Shown: positions 33,767 to 42,574 of the stretch, one piece after another
Numbering within the stretch: the stretch's first letter is position 1
Layout: each line of letters begins with the position of its first letter
DNA from: Geodermatophilus sabuli
GTDB taxonomy: Bacteria > Actinomycetota > Actinomycetes > Mycobacteriales > Geodermatophilaceae
Reading direction: 5' to 3'
Assembly: GCF_900215145.1 (NCBI RefSeq)
Contig: NZ_OBDO01000008.1
Location: 124,001-188,000 of the forward strand
Length of the DNA stretch: 64,000 bases
The notes under the pieces: generated by a model
The model's input: only the letters and a program-made list of their open reading frames with translations
What the model was told of the DNA's origin: nothing
Database searches by the model: none
Program-made: the position numbers and the translations under genes

Positions 33767-34644
33767 GCCCCGTTCCCGGTGAGTCCGAACAACCGAGCCG
33801 CGTTCTCCTTCATGATCTTCGGCCGGACCTCGTCCTTGATGGAGATCGAGTCGAAGTCCTTCATCCACCGCTCGGGCGTGATGACGGGGAAGTCGGAGCC
33901 GAAGAGCACCTTGTTCTTCAGCAGCGAGTTGGCGTACTGCACCAGCTGCGGCGGGAAGTACTTCGGCGACCAGCCCGACAGGTCGATGTAGACCTGCGGC
34001 TTGTGGGTCGCCACCGACAGCGCCTCGTCCTGCCACGGGAAGGACGGGTGCGCCAGGATGATCTTCATGTCCGGGAAGTCGACGGCGACGTCGTCGACGT
34101 GCATCGGGTTGGAGTACTTCAACCGGATGCCGCCGCCGGCGCGCTGGCCGGCGCCCACCCCGGTCTGGCCGGTGTGGAACAGCGCCACCAGGTTGTGCTC
34201 GGCGATGACCTCGTAGAGCGGGTACGCCGACCGGTCGTTCGGGAAGAACGCCTGGGTGTTCGGGTGGAACTTGAAGCCCTTCACCCCGTACTCGGTGACC
34301 AGCTTCCGGGCCGCGCGGACGCCGGCCGCGCCGCGGGCGGGGTCGATGCTGCCGAACGGGATGAGGACGTCGCTGTGCTCGGCGGCGAGCTCGGCGACCT
34401 CCTCGTTGGTGGGCACCGGGTCCTCGCCGGTCTGCGAGACGCTGTCCACGCCGAAGACGACCGCGGCCATCCTGCGCTCGCGGTAGTACTCGGCCACCTC
34501 CGGCACCGAGTACTGCGGCATCTTGCCGATGCCGAAGTACTCGCCCATGTCCTCGGCGTCCGCGGTGTACGCGGTGCCCTTCACCGACTTGTGCACGTGG
34601 GTGTGCACGTCGATGGCGACGATCGCGTCGAGGTCGATCCCCAT
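33763..34644 (-). CDS. Amidohydrolase_2 family protein
   Basis: 293 residues from ATG 34644; GTG 34653 makes a GTGA overlap with the SDR stop and would add three residues. TIM-barrel amidohydrolase with HTH at 14-16, HTG in LFHTGQTG, AHPSFPWQ and the metal Asp in FGSDFPV. Relatives include ACMSD, 2-pyrone-4,6-dicarboxylate lactonase (LigI) and gamma-resorcylate decarboxylase. Unlike the LigJ-like protein at 28257 it keeps the standard GSDFP. A decarboxylation or lactone or ring hydrolysis is likely, but the reaction cannot be named. Confidence 0.88.
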   Translation of the reverse strand: MGIDLDAIVAIDVHTHVHKSVKGTAYTADAEDMGEYFGIGKMPQYSVPEVAEYYRERRMAAVVFGVDSVSQTGEDPVPTNEEVAELAAEHSDVLIPFGSIDPARGAAGVRAARKLVTEYGVKGFKFHPNTQAFFPNDRSAYPLYEVIAEHNLVALFHTGQTGVGAGQRAGGGIRLKYSNPMHVDDVAVDFPDMKIILAHPSFPWQDEALSVATHKPQVYIDLSGWSPKYFPPQLVQYANSLLKNKVLFGSDFPVITPERWMKDFDSISIKDEVRPKIMKENAARLFGLTGNGA

Positions 34645-34649
34645 GCCGG

Positions 34650-35561
34650 TCACTTCCCCTCGGGCTGGCCGGGGACGGTGTCCGGCTTGAACGGCTGCAG
34701 GCGCGGCGCGAAGGTGGTCGGGAACGCCTCGGCGAGTGCGTCGGCGCTCCAGCCGCCCTCGCGGACCTCGACGGCGACCTCGGTCGGGTGCGACCAGATC
34801 GCGATCCGGTCGCCGCCGGCGCTGATGGCCTGCCCGGTGACCCCGGCGGCCTCGTCGGAGGCGAGGAAGACCACGAGCCCGGCGACGTCGTCGGGGGTGC
34901 CCAGGCCGCTGGCCCGGACGTCGGCGGGCAGCTGCTCGCCGCGGTCGGCCATCTCCACCAGCTCGGCCATGCCGGGGATGGTGGCGACCATGCGGGTCAG
35001 GGCGACGGGGATGACGGCGTTGACCGTGGTGCCGCTGCGCTCCAGCTCGGCGGCCCAGGTGCGGACCAGGCCGACGATGCCGGCCTTGGAGGCGGTGTAG
35101 CCGGTCTGGCCGAAGCTGGCGCGCTGGCCGGCCGGCGAGCCGATCAGGATGAGCCGGCCGTTGCCGCCCTGCTCCTTGAACTGCTTGCCGGCGGCCCGGC
35201 CACAGGTGAAGGTGCCGCGCAGGTGGGTCTCGACGACGAGGTCGAAGTCCTCGTCGGCCATCTTCAGCAGCGTGCGGTCCCGCAGGACGCCGGCGTTGGT
35301 GACCATGACGTCCAGCCGGCCGAACTCCTCGACCGCCTTGGCCACGAGCGCGTCGGCCGCCTCGGTGGAGCCGATGGCCGAGCCCTCGGCGACGGCGGAG
35401 CCGCCGGCGTCCTGGATGGCCCGGACCGTCTCCTCGGCGAGCTCGACGTCGAGGTCGTTGACCACGACGGCGGCGCCGGCCGCGGCGAGCGCCTTGGCGT
35501 AGGCCTGGCCGAGGCCGCGACCGGCCCCGGTGACAACGGCGACCTTGCCGTTCAGCTGCAT
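34650..35561 (-). CDS. SDR, 3-hydroxyacyl-CoA dehydrogenase (MFE-2-like)
   Basis: 303 residues. TGAGRGLG at 11-18 and the following YAKALAAAGAAVVVNDLD resemble the dehydrogenase part of peroxisomal multifunctional enzyme 2 and bacterial (R)-3-hydroxyacyl-CoA dehydrogenases. Catalytic Tyr155/Lys159 are in GYTASKAG. A C-terminal extension of about 50 residues beyond the usual SDR end is typical of this subgroup. It suits the MaoC hydratase in the same operon. It is the first gene of the ten-gene operon, so its promoter lies in 35562-35736. Confidence 0.9.
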   Translation of the reverse strand: MQLNGKVAVVTGAGRGLGQAYAKALAAAGAAVVVNDLDVELAEETVRAIQDAGGSAVAEGSAIGSTEAADALVAKAVEEFGRLDVMVTNAGVLRDRTLLKMADEDFDLVVETHLRGTFTCGRAAGKQFKEQGGNGRLILIGSPAGQRASFGQTGYTASKAGIVGLVRTWAAELERSGTTVNAVIPVALTRMVATIPGMAELVEMADRGEQLPADVRASGLGTPDDVAGLVVFLASDEAAGVTGQAISAGGDRIAIWSHPTEVAVEVREGGWSADALAEAFPTTFAPRLQPFKPDTVPGQPEGK

Positions 35562-35736
35562 GGGAGTCCTCTCGAGAGCGTGGCACGGTGGCGCACGGGG
35601 TACGGAGCGGCACGCACCCGGTACCTGCCGCCTCCGGCAAGTTATTCACTTTCGTGGCGGACGTCAACGCGCAGTCGCAGGAGATGGAAGGCGTCCCGGG
35701 GTGGCCCGGGGGGCGCCGGCGCCCCCTCGGCGGCGC
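35562..35736 (-). promoter_or_regulatory. Probable promoter region of the ten-gene catabolic operon
   Basis: 175 bases between the PaaX-type gene stop and the SDR start, both on the minus strand. It contains one conspicuous A/T-rich patch, gttattcactttcg near 35641-35655, in otherwise GC-rich sequence. No -35/-10 pair is certain. Read-through from the paaX-like gene is also possible. Confidence 0.35.
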
Positions 35737-36681
35737 TCAGCCGCGGTCGGCCTCGGTGCCGCCGAGGTGCTCCACCAGCCCGACGGCGATGGCCGCCGCG
35801 CCCCTGTCGTAGCGGGTGCGCAGCCGCAATGCCACGTGCTCGGCACGGACCGCCGGCCAGTCCGCCGGCAGGTACTCCACCGGCAACCCCGGGTCGTGTC
35901 GGCCCAGCAGCGTCCACTCGCTCAGCAGCCACAGCTGGCGGGCGAGGTCGTCGGGCGCGTCGGGCAGGGGGTCGGGCCGGTCCCACCGGGCGAGGAACTG
36001 CTCGTAGCCGCGGGCGATGGTCGCGACGTCCCAGGCGTCGTCGATGAGGTCGGGCACCTGACTCGGCGCGGCGACCGACGCGCGGAACACCTTGAGGTGG
36101 TCCAGGACGTCGAGCTTGCGCACCAGCGCCTCCACGTCGACCTCGCGCGGCGCGACCCACAGACCGTTCTGCAGCATGCCGAACCCGGCCCACTGCAGGC
36201 GGGAGCGCAGCAGGTGGCGGTCGGCGCGGCGACTCTCCGGGAGGGAGAACCCGAGCAGCGTCCACTGCCCGTCCCACGTCCGGTTGACCGGCGACCGCCA
36301 CGCCCGCTCGCCGCCCTCGGCCAGCTCGGCGCGGGCCCGCGGCGTCGGCGACAGGAAGATCCGCTTGCCTCGCCGGTGTCGCTCGAGCGTGCCGCGGCGC
36401 AGCATGCGGCTGACCGTCGACCGTGCCGCGTGCTCACCGACACCCACGCGGGCGAGGGCGTCGATGAGGCCGGGGGTCGGGACGGCGAGCCCGGGCTTCT
36501 CGAGGTGGACGCCGCAGAACATGAGGACGTGCGTCTGCGGGCGCACGGGGGCGGGGGCCAGCGGGTCGCCGCCCCCCACCGCCGGCAGGCCCTCGCCGGC
36601 GTCGGGGGCGAGCTCGTCCGGTGCCAGGTCATCGGGCGACAGGCCGCCGTCGCCGGACGGGGTGTGCGCGACGGTGGTCAC
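35737..36681 (-). CDS. PaaX-family transcriptional regulator
   Basis: 314 residues from GTG 36681; the frame is open further upstream and the N-terminal 40 residues are low-complexity, so the start is uncertain. The PaaX winged helix is recognised in TPGLIDALARVGVGEHAARSTVSRMLRRG, then LERHRRGKRIFLSPT. The C-terminal part has the family features RTWDGQWTLLGFSLPE, LQWAGFGMLQNGLWVAP and WRSPVNR. PaaX proteins are repressors released by an aryl- or acyl-CoA such as phenylacetyl-CoA. Divergent from one acyl-CoA synthetase and upstream of the operon with the other, it is the natural local regulator; its inducer may be the CoA thioester they make. Confidence 0.87.
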   Translation of the reverse strand: MTTVAHTPSGDGGLSPDDLAPDELAPDAGEGLPAVGGGDPLAPAPVRPQTHVLMFCGVHLEKPGLAVPTPGLIDALARVGVGEHAARSTVSRMLRRGTLERHRRGKRIFLSPTPRARAELAEGGERAWRSPVNRTWDGQWTLLGFSLPESRRADRHLLRSRLQWAGFGMLQNGLWVAPREVDVEALVRKLDVLDHLKVFRASVAAPSQVPDLIDDAWDVATIARGYEQFLARWDRPDPLPDAPDDLARQLWLLSEWTLLGRHDPGLPVEYLPADWPAVRAEHVALRLRTRYDRGAAAIAVGLVEHLGGTEADRG

Positions 36682-36877
36682 GACGCCGGACCCCCCGGGT
36701 GCGGACGGCACGACGCCGGGCTCCACGGCGCCGGTGCGGACGCGCTCCTCATCGTGCACTCCTGCCGTTGCGGGACGATCGACGCGGAAGGAGCGGCGAC
36801 GCCTGCGGCAACCCCGCTTTCCGCAGGGTGGCAGGCCACCTCCCACCTCCACGACGGTGGAAAAACAACATACGCAG

Positions 36878-36890
36878 GATCGTGACGATC
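36878..36890. promoter_or_regulatory. Candidate operator, gatcgt-g-acgatc inverted repeat
   Basis: A perfect 13-base inverted repeat lies 18 bases before the GTG of the divergent acyl-CoA synthetase, next to the only A-rich patch (ggaaaaacaacata) of the paaX-synthetase intergenic region. Its position fits a repressor site. PaaX binding is inference. Confidence 0.35.
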
Positions 36891-36908
36891 GCCAGTAGTC
36901 TGCCTCTC

Positions 36909-38519
36909 GTGGAGGAGAATCTGGCGGCTGTCCTCGAGACCGTGGCCGACGAGCTGGGGGATGCGGCCGCCGTCGTGCAGGGCGACCGGGTCCGGACGTG
37001 GGCCGAACTCGACGACCGCGCCGCCCGGCTCGCCGCCGCGCTGGTCGCCCGCGGCGTGACCGCCGGCGACCGGGTCGGCGTCGCCCTGTGGAGCAGCCCG
37101 GAGTACGTCGAGGCGGTCCTCGCCGCCTGCAAGCTCGGCGCCGTCCCGTTCAACGTCAACTACCGCTACCGCGCCGCGGAGCTGGCGCACGTGCTCACCG
37201 ACGCCGGCGCGGCCGCCCTGGTCTTCGACGGGTCGATGGCGGCCGTGGTCGCCGAGGCGGCGACCGGCGTCGGCGCGCTGGTCCGGATCGGCCCGGCCGC
37301 CGAGGGCGCCGAGCCGGTGGGCGAGGAGCTCGAGCGGCTGCTCGCCGGCGCCGCCCCGCTGCCGCGCACCGTCCTGCCCGATGGCGACTGGCTGCTCTAC
37401 ACCGGCGGGACGACCGGCCTGCCCAAGGGCGTGCTGACCCGGCAGTCCACCGTCTTCTCCGTCAGCTGCGTGCCGAACGGGTTCGCGAAGTTCGGCATCC
37501 CGGCGCCCACGACGCTCGAGGAGCTGGCCCGGCGCGCCCGCGAGTCGCGCGCCGAGCCCGACCGGCTGGTCACGTACACGCCGACGCCGCTGATGCACGG
37601 CACCGGGATCTACACGACCCTGGGCACGCTGGTGGCCGGCGGCCGCATCATCTTCCCCGCGTCGCGGTCCTTCGACCCGGACGAGCTGGCGGCGGCCGTC
37701 GCGCGGCACCGGGTCACCGACGTCGTCCTCGTCGGCGACGTCTTCGCCAGGCCCCTGGTCACCGCCCTCGACGCGGCCGCCGACGCCGGGCGCCCGTACG
37801 ACCTGTCCAGCCTGCGCCGCGTGGTCTCGGTCGGTGCGGTGTTCAGCGCCGAGAACAAGGCGGCCCTGCTGCGGCACGCCGACGTCGACATCACCGACGT
37901 CGTCGTGGCCTCCGAGGGCGGTCCCTACGCCATGTCGCTGACCCGCCGCGGCGAGGTGACCCCGACGTCGCGGTTCGTCTTCGCGCCCGGAGCCCGGCTG
38001 CTCGACGACTCCGGCCGCGACGTGGTCCCCGGCTCCGGTCAGGTGGGGGTGCTGGCCGCACCGGCACCGCCCGAGGTCCACTACTCCGGCGACACCGCGG
38101 CCAGCACCGGCACCTTCCGCGTCGTCGACGGCGTCCGGTACTCCGTGCCCGGCGACCTGGCGACCCTGGAGGGCGACGGCTCGCTGGTCTTCCAGGGCCG
38201 CGGCAGCCGGGTGGTGAACACCGGCGGCGAGAAGGTGCAGCCGGAGGAGGTGGAGCAGGTCATCCTGCGCCACCCCGCCGTCCGGGACGCGATCGTCGTG
38301 GGCGTCCCCGACGAGCGCTTCGGCCAGCGGATCACCGCCGTGGTGGCGCTCGAGCCGGGCGGGGAGCTGTCGGTCGAGGAGCTGCGCGCCGCCGTGGGGG
38401 CGGAGCTGGCCGACTACAAGCGGCCGCGGGAGGTGGTCTTCGTCGACGAGGTGCACCGCTCCCCCGCCGGCAAGGCCGACCTGCGCTGGGCCGGGCGAGT
38501 GGCGCGCGGCGAGGACTGA
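36909..38519 (+). CDS. Acyl-CoA synthetase (AMP-forming), divergent copy
   Basis: 536 residues from GTG 36909. This start is chosen because its N-terminus EENLAAVLETVADEL lines up with that of the paralog at 33766; GTG 36882 is an in-frame alternative nine codons longer. Motifs are LYTGGTTGLPKGV, GSRVVNTGGEKVQPEEVE and the Lys in SPAGKADL. It is divergent from the PaaX-type regulator. It probably has a related but distinct carboxylic acid substrate, or activates the same acid at another step. Confidence 0.92.
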   Translation: MEENLAAVLETVADELGDAAAVVQGDRVRTWAELDDRAARLAAALVARGVTAGDRVGVALWSSPEYVEAVLAACKLGAVPFNVNYRYRAAELAHVLTDAGAAALVFDGSMAAVVAEAATGVGALVRIGPAAEGAEPVGEELERLLAGAAPLPRTVLPDGDWLLYTGGTTGLPKGVLTRQSTVFSVSCVPNGFAKFGIPAPTTLEELARRARESRAEPDRLVTYTPTPLMHGTGIYTTLGTLVAGGRIIFPASRSFDPDELAAAVARHRVTDVVLVGDVFARPLVTALDAAADAGRPYDLSSLRRVVSVGAVFSAENKAALLRHADVDITDVVVASEGGPYAMSLTRRGEVTPTSRFVFAPGARLLDDSGRDVVPGSGQVGVLAAPAPPEVHYSGDTAASTGTFRVVDGVRYSVPGDLATLEGDGSLVFQGRGSRVVNTGGEKVQPEEVEQVILRHPAVRDAIVVGVPDERFGQRITAVVALEPGGELSVEELRAAVGAELADYKRPREVVFVDEVHRSPAGKADLRWAGRVARGED

Positions 38520-38561
38520 CCCAGCTCTGGGGCGACGGCACGTGACGGCGCAAGCCCTGGC

Positions 38562-39899
38562 TCAGCCGACGGTCGCGTCCACCGATGTCGGGAAGCCGGT
38601 CAGCTGCTCGACGAGAGCCCGCACCTGCGCCATGAGGGCCTCACGCCCAGCGCCAGTCAGCGCGTCCAGAGCCGCCGGCACATCTAGGCCGGCCGTGGCG
38701 ATCGTCGCTGCCCTCGGCCCGCTCGTCGGCCCGATGGAGAGCGCCGGGCCCAGGACCGAGCTCTCTGCGGGGAAGACGATCCCGGCGCGTCGCCCCTCGG
38801 CCGCCGATCCGACCGTAAAGGCGTACAAGAAGGTCTGGTAGATGTCGCTGACCGCGATCCTCCGCGCCTCGTACAGCTTGTACTTCACGTCGACCGGAAC
38901 CCGCTGACCGCTGGCCCGGTCCTCCACGATCAGGTCCGGCTCGATCGCGGTGTAGGTCCGTCCGGTTCCCTCGTCGCGGATCAGCGCAGGAAAGCGCCGC
39001 CGCGGGAGGACCGCCAACGCGCTGCTCTTCGCCAATGCCTCATCGACCAGCCGCATCACGAAACGCTCGAAGACCCGGTTCATGTCGACGAGGAAGGCCC
39101 CGACGCTGACGCTGGACCGCGTAGTCGCGTCGTCGAAGGCCAGCCCGCGGAGGACGAGCTTGGCGAGTTCGTGCGCCGGGCGGTACCGGGCATTCCGACG
39201 GTCGTAACGGATCCGCTGTTCGAACCACCCAGCGTCGACCGTCGTGGGCTCGCACACCTCGGCGTAGATGCTGCCGAGCCGGGAGGCGGCAGCGCGGATG
39301 TCCGCGTCCTTCGCTCGTCGCCGCGCGAGGGACAACCCAGCAGCGACCAGTTGGTTGTCGGGGGTGTCACCGTGGTAGTCGTCGAAGTGGCACTCCAGCC
39401 GGTCCACCCGGCCGGCGCGGCGTAGGTACTGGTCCCGGTAGCGAAGCCGCCCCCGGAGGACCGGCAGGTCCCCATCCGTCACCTGGTAGTCCCGCAGCAA
39501 GCCGTCCCTGACCAGAGCACCGGCCTCCTCGGTCAGGAGCAGACAGAGCAGGTCCAACAGGTCCAAACCGTCGAGGGCGAGAGTCCGCTCGGTCGGCAGA
39601 CGCTTGAGCATCCGGATGCCCAGTGCGTACTCGAACATCCGTAGGACACGGAGGGTGCCCCCGGCGAGCTTGGGTGCCACGACGACCTCAAGACACGAGA
39701 ACCGAACGACGCCGACCCACGAGCTTGCCGTGACCTCGACGGAGCCGTTGGCCAGCCAGCGCACGTCGAGGCGAGCCGACTGCTCTCCCCCGCGCGTCAG
39801 GCGTTCAGCCAGGCGCAGGTCGGCGTCGGTGGGACGTGGTTGCTGACCGACGAGGACCCGTTGGTACTCGCTCAACTCGAGCACCACAGCCGCGGTCAT
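38562..39899 (-). CDS. mcrC: McrC-type nuclease subunit of a type IV restriction system
   Basis: 445 residues from ATG 39899, overlapping the mcrB stop as ATGA. The N-terminal two thirds have the McrC pattern (VVVAPKLAGGTLRVLRMFEYALG, HFDDYHGDTPDNQLV). The C-terminal PD-(D/E)xK nuclease is visible as EPDLIVED with Asp322, then VPVDVKYK with Asp337 and Lys339. McrC joins McrB, stimulates its GTPase and cleaves DNA near modified sites. The gene has lower GC and more varied codon third positions than the flanking catabolic genes, a sign of transfer. It faces the acyl-CoA synthetase gene across 42 bases. Confidence 0.9.
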   Translation of the reverse strand: MTAAVVLELSEYQRVLVGQQPRPTDADLRLAERLTRGGEQSARLDVRWLANGSVEVTASSWVGVVRFSCLEVVVAPKLAGGTLRVLRMFEYALGIRMLKRLPTERTLALDGLDLLDLLCLLLTEEAGALVRDGLLRDYQVTDGDLPVLRGRLRYRDQYLRRAGRVDRLECHFDDYHGDTPDNQLVAAGLSLARRRAKDADIRAAASRLGSIYAEVCEPTTVDAGWFEQRIRYDRRNARYRPAHELAKLVLRGLAFDDATTRSSVSVGAFLVDMNRVFERFVMRLVDEALAKSSALAVLPRRRFPALIRDEGTGRTYTAIEPDLIVEDRASGQRVPVDVKYKLYEARRIAVSDIYQTFLYAFTVGSAAEGRRAGIVFPAESSVLGPALSIGPTSGPRAATIATAGLDVPAALDALTGAGREALMAQVRALVEQLTGFPTSVDATVG

Positions 39900-42454
39900 G
39901 CGGAGGCGTGGGCGCTGAAGTGCGCTGCCAGAGCAGCACATAGCTCCTCGGGGTCGTCGACGACGGCCGACGGCGTCTGTGCCGCCACGTCGATCACCGA
40001 GCCCAGGACTGTCCCGAGCTCGTCGTAGTCCTCGTAGAGGTACTCCTGCAGGAGCGGCAGGAGTTCGTGCCTGAAGATCGCGGCGAACTGCTCGGCGCTG
40101 TCGACCACCGAGGGGCCGTCGAAGAACAGTGCGTGGCCGACCTGCTTCTCGCGCCCGAGGCGTGACCTCACACGCTCGTTCAGGTTCTCGAGGAACAGGT
40201 CGAGCGCCAGCGCACCCGCCGTGGAACCCGAGAGGAGTTGTGCGTCGGGGAGCAGCTCGATGAACGCGAAGCGCCGGCGCAGCGCCGTGTCGAGGAGATG
40301 AATGCTCCGGTCGGCAGTGTTCATGGTTCCGATGATGTGGAGGTTCGATGGGACGGCGAAGTCCTGACCGCTCTGAGGCAGGCGGACGGGCAGCCCCCGC
40401 TTGTCCTTCTCGATGAGCGTGATGAGCTCACCGAACACCTTGGGGATGTTGCCGCGGTTGATCTCATCGATCAGGAGGACGTGGGGCCGGGACGGGTCCG
40501 CCGCCGCCGTACTGCACACCTCCTTGAAGATCCCGTCGGTCAGCGTCAGGTCCAGGGCGCCGGCCACGGACGATTCCCGAGGGCGGAACCCCTCAACGAA
40601 GTCCTCGTACGCGTACGAGGGGTGGAAGGTCACCCGGGTCAGTCGCCGCGCCCCTCCTCCGGCATGCACCGCCACCGCTGGGTCACGCTCCCCCAGCAGG
40701 CCGAGGAGTCGCTCGGCCTCGACGGGCGTGAGTTCGAACAACGTGCCCTGGCAGCGGAAGCGCGCCGGCTCACTCGCCGAGAGAACCGGATCGGACTGCA
40801 GCTCCTCGTAGGTGAGTCCGCTGGCGATCCTGGTGACCGGTTCCAGCGCGATGGCGGCCTCACACGGCGCGTCCGGGTCGTACTCGGTGGTCACCCGGGC
40901 GAGTGCCACGACCGCCTTGGTCGGCGTGGATTCGTAGCCGACGACGAGGTCTCCGGCTCGCACTCGCGGGAAGTTGCGCTTCAACCGCCCCACACTGAAC
41001 TCCACGACTCCGTCGTCGAACAGACGGCTCCAGGACCACTCGTGTGCCGGGTTGGCCACCATGACCCAGACCTGCCGGTCCGGACGCGAGCCAGACGCGA
41101 GCTCTCGCTCGCGAGCGGCCATGCGGGCCTCGTCGACGAGGACTGCCTCCGCTGCTGCGCTACCCGTTCCTCCCTCCAGGAGCCAGACCGCTGCTCGCCG
41201 GGCCGTGTAGGTCTTACCGGTTCCCGGAGGCCCGTAGAGGACCACCTGGCCCCGCCGGCGCAGCGCCTGCTCGAGCTCGACGTACAGGGGGTCGACCGCC
41301 ACCGCCTTCGGGCCGGCGATGGGCGACGCCGCGGTGATCCGTCGCAACAGATCGGCGGACACCTTGGACACTGTCGTCGTGGCCCAGCCGCGAACTGGCT
41401 CGATGGTCCGCGCAAAGGACGTGTCCCAGTCCACGGCGACCGTGTGCCGGTACTCCGGCCGCTCCTTCCGCCACGAGTAGCCCTCTTCGGTCACCGTGCC
41501 GATGGCCAGGACCTCGGACACGCCGCGGTTGGCGACGACCTTGTCGCCGGGCTGGAGCTGCACCAGGGTCCACAGCTCGTTCGACTTGCGAGACACCTGT
41601 GCCTCGTTCCCGCCGTACGAGTAGTGCTCCCGGAAGGCGGCGCGGAAGGCTTCCTTGGACTCGTACTGCGCCAGATCGCCGACATCGTCCCAGCCCACGC
41701 AGATGTAGCCGCCGTCGAGGCACTCCTGCCAGTACGTGCCCCGCTCCCCCGGCGCGATCTTCACGACGTCAACGGCCGCCCGAGGATCGGCCCAGTGGTA
41801 TAGGAAGAAACCCAGTTCCTGAGTGCTCCGCCCACGCAGTTGAGGCACTGCCCGGAGGACGCCGAGGAGCTGCCGGTTGGCCTGGATGGCCGACCAATTG
41901 GAGGCCGGCTGGCCCAGTCTCCTCAGGAAGTGGTCGACGTGGGTCTTGGAGCAGACGGGGAGCAGCTCCGCCGGGAAGTAGACGAACAGCAACTTCGAGA
42001 GCAGCGCCGGCGCTCCACGCAGTGCCCTGATGTCATCGATCTCGTCGAAGCGGTCCGCGGACGCCAGTCGGAAGGCCTCCACGAAGCCGGAGCGCACCGC
42101 CTCCCAAGCCTCACCCACGGAGTCGTACTCACGAGGGAACCGCCACTGTCGGTCACTGGAACGCAGGAAGATCAGGTGCTTGTAGGACGATCCACCGCTC
42201 ATGCTGGCGATCGAGCGGGTGTGGAACTCCATCCACCAGCACACGGTTCCGCCCGGCGTCTGCTGTCCAAGGGCGTAGGACTCGATCGGGAGCGTGGGCC
42301 ACGCCTCGAGGTGGAACCGACGAGTGAAGTCCTCACGGAGCTGCTCGGTCTCCCCGAGACGACCGCTTTCAGTCGGGTCCCAGGTCCGCAGTGCCGACTC
42401 GATCGACTCGAGGACGGTCCGGTCCAGTTCCACAGCCGAGCGCTCCAGGGACAC
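39896..42454 (-). CDS. mcrB: McrB-type GTPase with two EVE-like modified-base domains
   Basis: 852 residues from GTG 42454, with GAGGAG five bases upstream; the much longer open frame overlaps the aldehyde dehydrogenase antisense and is rejected. Residues 1-230 form an unrecognised N-terminal region. About 235-375 is an EVE-like module (WQECLDGGYICVGWDDVGD, then GDKVVANRGVSEVLAIGTV). The McrB AAA+ core has Walker A GPPGTGKT at 408-415, Walker B LLIDEINRG at 660-668, the McrB signature MNTADRS at 711-717 and arginines in LRRRF at 725-729. Between the Walker motifs, about 461-592, sits a second EVE-like domain (VWVMVANPAHEWSW, then RAGDLVVGYEST). EVE domains read modified cytosines. With mcrC it forms a modification-dependent anti-phage system. 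Confidence 0.9.
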   Translation of the reverse strand: MSLERSAVELDRTVLESIESALRTWDPTESGRLGETEQLREDFTRRFHLEAWPTLPIESYALGQQTPGGTVCWWMEFHTRSIASMSGGSSYKHLIFLRSSDRQWRFPREYDSVGEAWEAVRSGFVEAFRLASADRFDEIDDIRALRGAPALLSKLLFVYFPAELLPVCSKTHVDHFLRRLGQPASNWSAIQANRQLLGVLRAVPQLRGRSTQELGFFLYHWADPRAAVDVVKIAPGERGTYWQECLDGGYICVGWDDVGDLAQYESKEAFRAAFREHYSYGGNEAQVSRKSNELWTLVQLQPGDKVVANRGVSEVLAIGTVTEEGYSWRKERPEYRHTVAVDWDTSFARTIEPVRGWATTTVSKVSADLLRRITAASPIAGPKAVAVDPLYVELEQALRRRGQVVLYGPPGTGKTYTARRAAVWLLEGGTGSAAAEAVLVDEARMAARERELASGSRPDRQVWVMVANPAHEWSWSRLFDDGVVEFSVGRLKRNFPRVRAGDLVVGYESTPTKAVVALARVTTEYDPDAPCEAAIALEPVTRIASGLTYEELQSDPVLSASEPARFRCQGTLFELTPVEAERLLGLLGERDPAVAVHAGGGARRLTRVTFHPSYAYEDFVEGFRPRESSVAGALDLTLTDGIFKEVCSTAAADPSRPHVLLIDEINRGNIPKVFGELITLIEKDKRGLPVRLPQSGQDFAVPSNLHIIGTMNTADRSIHLLDTALRRRFAFIELLPDAQLLSGSTAGALALDLFLENLNERVRSRLGREKQVGHALFFDGPSVVDSAEQFAAIFRHELLPLLQEYLYEDYDELGTVLGSVIDVAAQTPSAVVDDPEELCAALAAHFSAHASA

Positions 42455-42574
42455 GCAACTCCTCACGGCGACAGGTCGGTTGCATCTCAGGCTGTCATGA
42501 CCGGATGCCGGCCGCTCCGGGGACGCGGGCTGAACGAGGACTGACCGCGTTACCCGTGGGTAGCCTGCGTTCCC

